Positions 10,747-20,400 of a stretch of 64,000 nucleotides of DNA are shown one piece after another. Under the pieces are notes generated by a model. That model saw nothing but the letters and a program-made list of their open reading frames with translations, did not search any database and had not been told where the DNA came from. How positions within the stretch are numbered: position 1 is the stretch's first letter; the number at the start of each line of letters is the position of its first letter. A program made the position numbers and the translations under genes. Location: the NCBI RefSeq assembly GCF_008831285.2, contig NC_045143.1, positions 25,505,662-25,569,661 of the forward strand, read 5' to 3'. The stretch is from Nymphaea colorata. Its lineage: Eukaryota; Streptophyta; Magnoliopsida; Nymphaeales; Nymphaeaceae.

Positions 10747-11988
10747 TAGGGCTGTTCATGAGCGAGTTCGAGCCGAGCTTGGCCAGCTCGAGCTCGACTC
10801 GACTAAAATTACTCGAGCTCGAACTCGACTCGAGCTCGAGTCGAGCTTCTTACAGCAAGCTCGAGCTCGACTCGACTACTGAAAGTCGAGCTCGAGCTCG
10901 ACTCGATTAACCCGATTTAGCTCGACAACTTGTTTACCATTTAAGCTCATTTAACTTTAGCTCGTTTAGCTCGAGCTCGACTCGCGTAACAGCAAAACAA
11001 AGTAACAGCAAAACAAAGATGAAAAACAGATCTGAAAAAACAGAGATAAAAATCACACGACAATAACAGCAAAACAAAGATGAAAAACAGAGATGAAAAC
11101 ACCAAAAACAACATTACATGTAAAAACAGAGATGTAATCAGTCCACATTACATGTAAAAACAACACACGAAAACGAGAAGAACAAATTTACTATCAATAA
11201 CAACAAAATAGAAAACACCACAAGATTCAAAGCAATAAACCAAAAAAAAAACGAGGGAGAAGATAAACCCTAACCGGGGAGCCCGGGACAAAGGTCGCGC
11301 GTCACTGACCATGCAAACGAGACCCAAGTGCTTGAAGAAGGGGGAAATCACCGACCACGCAAAGGAGACCCAGGCGCTTGAAGAAGGGGGAAAATCACCG
11401 ACCACGCAAGCGAGACCCAGGCGCTTGAAGAAGGGGGAAAAAAATGAAAACCCAACAGAAGAAGAACCGATTCAAGAAGAAGAAGAAGAAGAAGAAAACC
11501 TACCGCCCGCCGCCCTGCCAGCTGGTCCGCTGCTGCGCTTCGCGGCTTCACCCCATCGGCCTTCCCCTTCTAGATGGAACATGGTCGAATCACAAGGGCG
11601 CTTCTCTCGTGACCTCGTCTGGTCTGGTGGTCGACGGTCGTGGTCGACGGAAGAGGGAAGACATGGTCGTGGTCGACGGAAACGGAAGAGGGAAGACATT
11701 TTGCGGTCGATGGAAGAGGAGAAATCGAGAATAGAGAGAAAGGCTTTCGACATTTCGTTTTTACTTTTAACCTTAAACCGGTGAACCGGTTTCATGAACC
11801 GGTTTGTACGAGTCGAGTCAAGTTTATACAAGTCGAGTTCATGCAACTCGAACTCGAACTCGATTAGTTAAACGAGTCGACTCGTCAACTCGAGCTCGAC
11901 TCGTTTAACAAAATGAGCAGCTCGTTTAAACTAACGAGTTGAGTTAAACGAGCCGAGTTCGAGTAACTCGACTCGTTGTGCACCCCTA
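10747..11988. mobile_element. hAT-like non-autonomous element, 1242 bp
   Basis: An exact 8-bp direct repeat, CTGGACAC, lies at 10739-10746 and 11989-11996. The element begins TAGGGCTG and its reverse complement begins TAGGGGTG, a hAT-like terminus. Both subterminal regions (about 10770-10985 and 11805-11975) are packed with GAGCTCGA/ACTCG words that are self-complementary and could be transposase-binding arrays. The interior has a three-copy tandem repeat (11307-11444), a GAAGAA run and a stretch of apparently unique DNA. No transposase domain is visible; the longest open frames (about 120-157 codons) are low-complexity and probably chance. Confidence 0.75.
11307..11444. repeat. Three tandem copies of a 46-47-bp unit
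   Basis: Units begin at 11307, 11353 and 11400. Each carries GAGACCCA followed by GCTTGAAGAAGGGGGAAA with a few substitutions. The array lies inside the 1242-bp hAT-like element. Confidence 0.85.
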
Positions 11989-12020
11989 CTGGACACGTTC
12001 TCTACATTTCCACAGATACA

Positions 12021-12079
12021 TACTGTTTTATGTTGTCCATATGCTCAACATATACCGTTTTATGTTGTCCATATGCTCG
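12021..12079. repeat. Two tandem copies of about 30 bp
   Basis: The word GTTTTATGTTGTCCATATGC is repeated with short spacers at 12021-12050 and 12051-12079, between the hAT-like element and the LTR of copia A. Confidence 0.75.
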
Positions 12080-12175
12080 TATCTAAGTACTGTTCATTGA
12101 TCTACTCCCAAGAAAACATCCATGTGTGCATTTATCTGTTCAACACCCCCTTCCTCCTTTTTCTTTATTAACTAC

Positions 12176-12356
12176 TGTTAAAGATACAAAAAGGGGTTTT
12201 CTGAAATATTAGGAAGTTAGGGAGGATCTCTTTAAATGTTTTGTTATTTTTAGTGGACTTCTCTTGTAATTTTCCCTAACCCTAATCTCTTAATAGAGAT
12301 TAGGGTCACGTAATGCAACTTTTACTTTTTGCCGCCTCTCTCTCTCTCTCGTAACA
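12176..12356 (+). repeat. 5' LTR of copia A, 181 bp
   Basis: It starts TGTTAAAGAT and ends CGTAACA, with the Met-tRNA primer-binding site immediately after. A CT microsatellite lies at 12337-12350. A second copy was not found in the window, so the left border rests on the TG start and the typical short LTR length. Confidence 0.7.
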
Positions 12357-12589
12357 TGGTATCAGAGCGGGTGTGGGCGTCGACGGCAGAGTGCGCTTTC
12401 CGGTGACCTTCTCCGACGATCACCATCTTCTCCGGCGACAATCTTTCCGACGAACAGCCAAGTGAGTTCGTTCCTTTTTTTTTTTTTCTTTCGTCCTCTC
12501 CCTTGTCACCGCTACTCCTTATTCCCTCTTATCACCCAATAAGGAGACAGTGAGGGAATAGGGGTTGGGCGTGCCGTGAGAAGGAGGAC

Positions 12590-12620
12590 CTGATCACGCC
12601 TATGTGGAAGGCGTGATCAG
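12590..12620 (+). other. Leader hairpin of copia A
   Basis: A perfect 11-bp inverted repeat, CTGATCACGCC (12590-12600) and GGCGTGATCAG (12610-12620), with a 9-base loop, lies 233 bases downstream of the primer-binding site. Comparable hairpins occur in the leaders of copia C and D. A role in RNA dimerisation or packaging would be inference. Confidence 0.6.
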
Positions 12621-13098
12621 ATCCTCATATTGGTCGTATGAAGAGACTATTGTGGATGCAGCGTGACGTGTGACGCTGTGGTTTGTGATGATCGTAAATA
12701 CAGTTTCGGTAAAGTCAAGCTGCGTGAGGTGTTGTGGATTCTTTGTGGAGTCTATGTGCTGCTTATAAATTCAGGTTTTTGAATATGACATGATGAGATT
12801 TTTTCTATAGATCGTGGATACAAATTTAGTAAAGAAAGGCTGCGTGAGGACTGTTGCTGATCCTTAGTACAAGTTTTTGTTTGATTTCGTGGATTTCTTT
12901 GACACGTGGACAAGAAGTTTTATGAGAACTAGCTGCTGTTATAAGTGGCAGCAGTCTTCAGTCGTTGGGAGCAACAGTCTTCAGTCGTTGGGAGTTCATT
13001 CTTGTTTTTGTCATCGGCTCAACCAGATCTGAAGTGACAGTAATTTCCTAGCCCTCTTTCTTTAAACGTTTGCGTCAATTTGGTCTTCTTTATTTACT

Positions 13099-14049
13099 AT
13101 GGCTGAAAACAGTAAATCTGAAGGGTCTACTGACTACAAGATGGATGAGAATTCATTCTCTTATGGAACCACGATGAAACTTAATGGCTCAAATTATGAA
13201 ATATGGTCTAGGGTATTCATAATGTCGGTGGCTGGTCATAGGAAGAAATATATTCTTGAGGATGAACCTATTGAGAAAAAAGGAATATATGCTGCGTGGG
13301 ATGAAGATAATTATATTGTTATGTCTTGGATTATGAATAGTGTGGAGTCTCATATAGCCCCAACTATTGCATATTATACCAAGGCCAAGGATATGTGGTC
13401 TTTCTTGAGAAAGACATACTCGCATGCCACTAATGTAATCAAGATCCTACAACTAGAAGAGGAGTTATGCAACATTCGACAAGGGGATCAGGACCTATCT
13501 CAATATTTTGCTACTTTGACTGCTGCATATGAACGGTTAAAGGCTCTTCGCCCACCTTGCCAGCATTGTTATGCATCACACGTTGAGACTGGTATGGTGG
13601 CAAAGTTTTTATCTGGCCTATCTTCAGAATACTCTGTGGCAAAGTCTCAAATTCTAACAGGCAGTGAACTTCCAGATTTAGCAGACACGTATAATAGGCT
13701 GAGTCGCTTTGCAGCCACTCTTTCTCAGACTACGCATGACATACCAGTCTCTGCACTTGTGATATCAGGAGGACGGGGCCCTAGTTCTTTTGGAGGCACT
13801 AGGGGGCGTGGTACAGGCCGTGGTGCTGGACGTGGCAGATTTCAATGCTCTTATTGTGGCAAAATTGGTCATCTAGAGGACCGTTGTTGGGACAAACATC
13901 CTCACCTCAGGTCTAATGTTTCCTCTGGACGTGGTGGAGGTAGAATCACCACAAGCAGAGGTCCTTCTTCATCCCAAGCAAGGCAACAATATCTATGGTT
14001 GAGTCTTCTACTGATCCTTCTATATCTATGTCATATTCTCTTAACCTAA
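13099..14049 (+). CDS. Copia A gag (nucleocapsid-type)
   Basis: The frame opens MAENSKSEGS. The N-terminal half has the UBN2-like copia gag core, including LNGSNYEIWSR (about residues 28-38), the LSVVGHGKKYI-like segment found in C and D, and LQLEEELCNIRQGD. A Gly/Arg-rich stretch precedes one zinc knuckle of C-x2-C-x4-H-x4-C form, CSYCGKIGHLEDRC, at about residues 250-263. Gag forms the virus-like particle and packages element RNA in the cytoplasm. The frame leaves the pol frame near 13980; copia elements usually have one continuous gag-pol, so this is probably a one-base indel. The last 20 or so residues are therefore not real gag. Confidence 0.85.
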   Translation: MAENSKSEGSTDYKMDENSFSYGTTMKLNGSNYEIWSRVFIMSVAGHRKKYILEDEPIEKKGIYAAWDEDNYIVMSWIMNSVESHIAPTIAYYTKAKDMWSFLRKTYSHATNVIKILQLEEELCNIRQGDQDLSQYFATLTAAYERLKALRPPCQHCYASHVETGMVAKFLSGLSSEYSVAKSQILTGSELPDLADTYNRLSRFAATLSQTTHDIPVSALVISGGRGPSSFGGTRGRGTGRGAGRGRFQCSYCGKIGHLEDRCWDKHPHLRSNVSSGRGGGRITTSRGPSSSQARQQYLWLSLLLILLYLCHILLT

Positions 14050-17000
14050 GTAAGGATGAATATGATCGTGTTCTTGCTCAGAGGTCTGGCTCTACATCTA
14101 CCAATGCTGCTGTTGTAGATTCAGCATTCTCTGTTGGTGCTCCTACTGCTGATCCAGGTATGACATGGATGATAGACTCGGGCGCTTCTAGACATTGTTG
14201 TAATCAACCACAAAATTTTTCATCATTTGTCAGATTTTCTACACCACAGTATGTTAAGCTGGCTGATGGCAAGTTGTCCCCTGTTTTGGGTAGCGGTGAT
14301 ATTTATCTTCCACATTTAGGCACTATTACACATGTGCTATATGCACCTCAGTTTCCTGTTAATTTGATATCTGTGAAGCAGCTAGCTATCGACTTACAAT
14401 GTAAAGTCATTTTTGAATCTGACTCTTGTTCTTTTCAGGACTTACCAACTGGGAAGATGATTGGTGGCGGCCATGAGCGTGAGGGCCTTTATTTTTTGTC
14501 AATCCCAGTTGATGTTGCTGCATCTTCAGTCCCTTCCAAGCCTTCTCCCTTCCAATGGCATCTCAGATTGGGTCATCCTTCCGTACCAAAACTTCGTCGC
14601 ATGTTTCCAGACATTCCTGCATCAGAGTCCTTCTTATGTGATGCCTGCCAGTTGGGCAAGCATACACGGAGCAGCTTTCCTTCGAGTCAGAGTCCATCGA
14701 GTCAGAGTCCTTTTGATCTCATTCATGTGGATGTATGGGGTCCTAGTCGGGTTCCTTTTCGATCATGTTTTCGATATTATCTTGTTCTAGTTGATGATTT
14801 TACTAGAGTCAGTTGGGTTTTCTTGTTAAGGGAAAGATCTGAAGTCATATGTATTCTTCAAAAATTTATCAAGGAAATAAAAACTCAGTTTGGATTCATT
14901 GTCAAAAATATTCGCACTGATAATGCTCTTGAATTCAAGTCTTCCATTCTACTTCAGTTTTATGCCGACCATGGAATTCGACCTCAATATACTTGTCCAC
15001 ATACGTCCCAACAGAATGGTGTAGCCGAACGCAAACATCGGCAACTCCTAAACGTAGCTCGTACCCTCATGTTACATTCTCACATGCCTGCCTATTTTTG
15101 GGGTGATGCTATCCTTACTGCGTGTTACCTCATTAATAGATTACCCTCTTCCTCCATTCAAGACCGTATTCCAATTCAAATTCTATATCCAGGGCGTTCA
15201 TTATTTCATTTACCTCTCAAAGTTTTTGGATGCACTTGCTTTGCACATATCCTAGGCCCGAACAAAAGCAAACTTGCTGCCCAAGCCATCAAATGTATCT
15301 TTATTGGCTATTCAGCTAATCAAAAGAGATACAAATGCTTTGATCCCTTGACCAAGAAAGACATTATCAGTGCGGATGTTACCTTCTTTGAGTCTCGTCC
15401 TTATTTCCCTCCGTCAAGTCCCTCTTCATCTGAGATGCATGCACCTATACCTCTTCCTATTCCACCAGTGTCACTTGAGTCATTTCCATCATCTCAACCT
15501 AGGTCACATGAACGTTTTCTTGAGCCTCCGTTGGTTTACACTCGTCGTCTAGGTCCCTCTCTCAACCGTCCACCAACATCGTCTCAAGAGGTAAGCTCTA
15601 CTGATAAGACTGACTCAGGTTTAAGTGATGACTATTCTGCAGCAGATCTCCCTATTGCTATTCGCAAGGGCAAGCGACAGTGTACCTTACATCCTATATC
15701 TAATTCTGTCTCTACTGCTCATCTGAGTACACACTTAGTACAGTTTGATCAAGCTTTATCTAGTCATGTTATCCCGTCCTCGCACCATCACGCCCTGTTA
15801 GATCCACGTTGGCGACAAGCTATGCAGGAGGAAATGGACGCTCTTCTTTCTCGGGAGACTTGGGATTTGGTAGACCCCCCAACACGCTGTGATGTGGTTG
15901 GCTCACGATGGGTATTCACCATCAAGTATCATTTTGATGGGTCAGTTGAAAGGTTCAAGGCCCGTCTTGTCGCAAAAAGGTATACTCAGACTTATGGTGT
16001 TGACTTCTTTGAGACCTTTTCACCTGTGGCCCGGTTGGGCACTATTCGCTTGATTATCTCTCTTGCTGTCCAACGAGAGTGGCCTCTTTTTCAATTGGAT
16101 GTCAAAAATGCCTTTCTGTATGGAGACCTTTCTGAAATTGTTTATATGCAGCAACCACCTGGTTTTGAGCGACAAGGGGAGTGTTCCAAGGTATGCAAGT
16201 TAAAGAAGGCTATTTATGGACTCAAACAGAGTCCCCGTGCATGGTTCCAAAAGCTTACTGAAGTGTTATCTAAGTGTGGATTTAGCCGATCCCAGCTTGA
16301 TCACTCATTGTTTATCAAGCGAGGCTCAGCAGGACTTGTGATATTGATTGTCTACGTGGATGATATTGTTCTTACAGGGGAAAATGATCAAGAGATAGCT
16401 CAAACAAAGGAGTTTTTACAGCAACACTTTGTTACGAAAGACCTTGGACAACTTCGTTATTTTCTTGGTATTGAGGTGGCTCGTAGTAATAAAGGAGTTG
16501 TAGTGTCTCAAAGGAAATATGCTCTTGATCTTCTACAGGAAACGGGACTATTGGGGGCTAAACCTGCCACACTTCCCATGAATCCTCGCATTCATATACA
16601 TGATGATGACTCAGAGCCGTTTGACTCTAGATCTTACAGATCTCTGATAGGGAAACTGTTATATTTGACTGTCACTCGTCCCGACATTAGCTTTGCTGTG
16701 AATAAGTTGAGCCAATTCATGGAAAAACCACGAAAAGTTCACTGGGATGCAGCTCTAATGATTGTAAGATACTTGAAATCAGCCCCGGGAAAGGGGCTAT
16801 GGTTCAAGAAAGGAGAATGTGTTGACATCGAGGCGTATAGTGATGCTGATTATGCTGGATCTGTAGATGATAGGAAGTCTACTACCGGTTTTTGTGTCTT
16901 TGTGGGCGGTAATCTTATTTCCTGGAGGAGCAAGAAGCAGAATGTTGTGGCTCGTTCTAGTGTTGAGTCGGAATATAGGGCTATGGCTCAAACTGTGGCT

Positions 17001-17228
17001 GAAATGTCGTGGGTTCGATCACTACTTGTAGAGTTGGATGTCTCAGTGAATCTCCCAATGAAGATGTATTGTGACAACAAGGCAGCTACATATATCGCTA
17101 ACAATCCTGTCTTCCATGAGAGGACTAAACACATTGAAGTGGATTGCCACTATATTCGGGACTTAGTTCAAGGAGGAATTGTTAGCACTATTCAAAAAAT
17201 GATTTGTTACCCCAAAAATGAATTGTAA
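13995..17228 (+). CDS. Copia A pol: protease, integrase, reverse transcriptase, RNase H
   Basis: A 1077-codon frame. Visible in order: aspartic protease site DSGASRHC (from residue 61), the GAG-pre-integrase motif WHLRLGHPS (about 188) with the integrase HHCC finger, integrase core around VDVWGP and DNALEF (about 309) with NGVAERKHR, reverse transcriptase with the catalytic YVDD at about residue 787 (nt 16353-16364), and RNase H with DADYAGS at about 950. The order integrase before RT marks Ty1/copia. The first ATG is internal: the protein would normally be made as a gag-pol fusion, and a frame change near 13980 separates the two. The end after residue about 1066 is foreign, because the element is truncated. 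All listed catalytic motifs look intact. Confidence 0.9.
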   Translation: MVESSTDPSISMSYSLNLSKDEYDRVLAQRSGSTSTNAAVVDSAFSVGAPTADPGMTWMIDSGASRHCCNQPQNFSSFVRFSTPQYVKLADGKLSPVLGSGDIYLPHLGTITHVLYAPQFPVNLISVKQLAIDLQCKVIFESDSCSFQDLPTGKMIGGGHEREGLYFLSIPVDVAASSVPSKPSPFQWHLRLGHPSVPKLRRMFPDIPASESFLCDACQLGKHTRSSFPSSQSPSSQSPFDLIHVDVWGPSRVPFRSCFRYYLVLVDDFTRVSWVFLLRERSEVICILQKFIKEIKTQFGFIVKNIRTDNALEFKSSILLQFYADHGIRPQYTCPHTSQQNGVAERKHRQLLNVARTLMLHSHMPAYFWGDAILTACYLINRLPSSSIQDRIPIQILYPGRSLFHLPLKVFGCTCFAHILGPNKSKLAAQAIKCIFIGYSANQKRYKCFDPLTKKDIISADVTFFESRPYFPPSSPSSSEMHAPIPLPIPPVSLESFPSSQPRSHERFLEPPLVYTRRLGPSLNRPPTSSQEVSSTDKTDSGLSDDYSAADLPIAIRKGKRQCTLHPISNSVSTAHLSTHLVQFDQALSSHVIPSSHHHALLDPRWRQAMQEEMDALLSRETWDLVDPPTRCDVVGSRWVFTIKYHFDGSVERFKARLVAKRYTQTYGVDFFETFSPVARLGTIRLIISLAVQREWPLFQLDVKNAFLYGDLSEIVYMQQPPGFERQGECSKVCKLKKAIYGLKQSPRAWFQKLTEVLSKCGFSRSQLDHSLFIKRGSAGLVILIVYVDDIVLTGENDQEIAQTKEFLQQHFVTKDLGQLRYFLGIEVARSNKGVVVSQRKYALDLLQETGLLGAKPATLPMNPRIHIHDDDSEPFDSRSYRSLIGKLLYLTVTRPDISFAVNKLSQFMEKPRKVHWDAALMIVRYLKSAPGKGLWFKKGECVDIEAYSDADYAGSVDDRKSTTGFCVFVGGNLISWRSKKQNVVARSSVESEYRAMAQTVAEMSWVRSLLVELDVSVNLPMKMYCDNKAATYIANNPVFHERTKHIEVDCHYIRDLVQGGIVSTIQKMICYPKNEL

Positions 17229-17483
17229 AAGGTTCAAAAGTTAGGCATCCAATGGTTAACAGATGGGAACCACTCTGTAAACTTTTCGAAAGCATATGAG
17301 AGAGACCATAGCAACTCGGAAATCTCAGAAGCCTAGAGCCAAAAAAGTGGAAATAGCAACTCTTATAGTGCAGTTCCACGCTCCTGATCTCTTTCTTTAT
17401 TTCGCTTACAACCACGAAGTTGAAACGCAAGCCCCTCCATTGTGATAGTCCACCAAGCAGTCCTCCTGCTAGACCTCAAGATC

Positions 17484-20400
17484 CTAACCGCACTTCGGTT
17501 CAAGAACTTTCTCAAAAAAGCTAGCAGATATGTCCCGCTTAATCAGTTCACAGAGGACTCCATCATCGCATTCCTTTAAAGTGTCTACCAACGTATCGTT
17601 CTTTGCAACTGTAGAAAACACCAACTGTGAGAACTTGTCCTTTGTATCTTGTATTTTATGCTTCTTTTCCTCCAATGTAGAAGACGCAATCAGATTGTAT
17701 GCATAAACAACTTTCTTCTGGCCGATCCTATAAGCTCTACCTATGGCTTGCCTTCGTACTGATGGATTCCAAGCAAGATCAAGCAAAAGCACTCTTGAAG
17801 CCCCTGTCAGATCCATCCCTTCGGCACACACTTCTGTGGAAACAAGTAGTACCTTTACTTTCTGTGAGTTGTTAAAAGTATGAATTATTGGCTGACGACA
17901 TTTTTGTGCAATTCCTCCATCAAGCTGCAAAACTTCCTGGCCATCGGTCCAATTGAAGGATGAAATGAGAAAATGTTTGATATTGGAGAGTGGGAGGACA
18001 AATTGGCTGAATACCAAGACTTTTTCATTCAAAGCTGCACACAGCCTAACAAGCTCAACCACAAATCTTACTTTAACTCCATCAGTAATTCGGCCGTTTG
18101 ACAGGTCTGCTTGGTGCTCTTTGATAACGTCTCTATCCTTTGCATCCAGGGTCTCTATTCCCAAGAGAACGGATGGATGGACGGAGATGCACGACACCCT
18201 ATAGTTATTCTCGAAGTTACTTTTCTCGGTTAGCTTCTCAAGGATGCACCTCTGAAGAGTAGATGGATACAGAAAGACAAAATAATCTCTCAACCCAGGA
18301 AGCTTGTGGAGATTACCTTCATGGACATGGACGAAAGGATCAATTATTAATCTGAGCTCTTTTAATCTTGAGCTATTTCCCCGTGGTTCTATGCCACCTG
18401 AAAATGTTGCAAAAGTACGTCTGAACACCGTCTCATTTTTATCCTGCAAACTCATTTCTTTTTCAACTGGATCAGCTTCTAAGCCATTTTCATGGTCCCC
18501 AAAGCTCTTGAAAATTCCTTCTGCAAATATTGGTCTAATCAAGTACAATGTGTTAAAGAGCTCCACAAAGTTGTTCTGGAAGGGTGTGCCAGACAGCATG
18601 ATGCGCCGTTGAGTCTTAACACGTTTTAGGCATTGCCAAATCCTGCTAAACCTATTCCGAGCAGTATGCCCTTCATCAAGGACAAGTAAACCTGGATACT
18701 CGAGGAGTATTTTGCGTATGACTTGACCTTCTTTATCAGAATGTCGCCTTTCCATGGTAAGCTTTCTAAACAGACCATAACAGATTAGCAGAACACTTTT
18801 CCTATCAATCCAAGAAAAGATTTTTATTATACGACACAAATTCTGCCTTCCAGTAGAACCTAACTTACCTCGCCTTCTTGTCAGTAGTTCCAAGGCAGAA
18901 CTACTTTCTCTTCCAGAGAAACCCCGACTGTTGAGCATGTGCAATGGCACCCCAATTCCCCATTTTATGAACTCACCTTCCCAAATATGGAGTAGATTCA
19001 CTGGAGCAACAATCATTGGTCTACAATCATCAAACCTTTGAAGGAATGACTGGAGAAATGCTATAGTTAGAAACGTCTTGCCAGAACCTGGAGCATGTGA
19101 ATTTAAGCAACTGCCTACAGCATCTGAATTGGAAGTCAATTGATCAAGAACAATTCCGCCTGCTAAATTTTTCCAGATGAACTCAAAACCTTCCTTCTGG
19201 TGCTGGAACATTTTTTTTCTCAACTCAGGAATAATATCCCACACAGTTCCACTGGTGAAATCATTTGAAATGTTGCTGCAACCGCTAGCTTCACAATCAA
19301 ACTCATCCAACACCGAGTCATCCCCCTCTTCATATTAACCTTCTGTTTTCCAAAGGTACCACTAACCTAACAGCATAGAACGATTTTGCATGAGTCATAT
19401 CGATATACACTTCTTAACTTGATAAACAATGAAATATGCCCACCCAATAGTAAGAGAAGCTTGCCCTTGTTACCTACCATTGGTGGCATAAAGTGCTTAA
19501 TCTCCGTCTTCACAAAGGAACAAATTCTGCATATAACATCAACTTGTTCATCAAGGACGAATTGATGCTGACAAGCAGGTGATTTAAATTCACAACTAAA
19601 CATGCTTCCTTTGGGCTCGACCTGCATCCGCAAGTGAACCTTGTTATTTTCCCATGCAAATTTTAAATCCTCCGTGAAATTCATTTGTAGCTTCCAGAGC
19701 ACAAACAGGATAAAGTAACCATCTCAGCAATGAATAGTAATAAAGAAATCCCACGATTCAAACAAGTTTCAGTTACGATTGAAAGTTAAACAACTTGATT
19801 TCTTTAATTAAAGATCTAAGTCTTGACAGACACAGGCCTTGATACATGCAGGTTTAGTCAGCTTGACAGTTTGCCATTTTGTTTCTGGAAAATTCACACA
19901 TTCATGATAAACACAGATATGGTGCATCTTCGATGTCGCCTTTTGAGAAAGCTGAAACCCGAAGATACACATGTGGTATCAACTGCCATAACTTGTTTTA
20001 GTCTTGGTTTTCAAACATTTGACGTTTTTAAACTTTGGGCCACATTTGGTATGTTCACTTCATGAATTTCATGTGTTAAAATTTACTGCTATAACATGTT
20101 TTTCTTATCATGAGATTACCAATTCTGGTCCCTGGACTATGAGATAACAACTTTTTGTACTCACAAGCTTGCTATAACAGGAAAAAGAAAAGGAAACGAT
20201 GGAGTGGTTTGAAACATCTCACCTCAATTTCCTGCCAATCAAAGGATCCAATTGCTTCGCATTCAAGAACAAAGTCCAATTCAGCCCACAGTGCGTCCAA
20301 ATTTTCTTCAGTTTCTGACTTCACATGCTCGGGCTGTAAGTCCCTGAATGAAAACCATAATGGCAATTCTTTAGTTAGATTCTCTCCTTCACTGGACTTG

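Larger units (their letters stand above)
12176..17195 (+). mobile_element. Ty1/copia retrotransposon A, 3'-truncated
   Basis: Order: LTR 12176-12356, primer-binding site from 12357 (TGGTATCAGAGC, matching the 3' end of initiator Met tRNA), a leader of about 740 bases, gag, then protease, integrase, reverse transcriptase and RNase H. Similarity to the normal RNase H end stops at about 17195, after the motif DCHYIRDLVQGG. The polypurine tract and 3' LTR are absent, so no target duplication can be tested. Apart from one gag-pol frame change, the coding region is open, so the copy is fairly young. Its end lies about 290 bp beyond the stop codon of the convergent CLASSY-like gene. Confidence 0.9.

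Noticed and set aside
11311-11867. Open frames of 75-157 codons in the hAT-like element
   Set aside because: They read GAAGAA repeats and a tandem repeat in several frames and strands; no domain is visible.
12024-12080. CRISPR-like spaced repeats
   Set aside because: There are only two units without distinct spacers, in a plant nuclear sequence.
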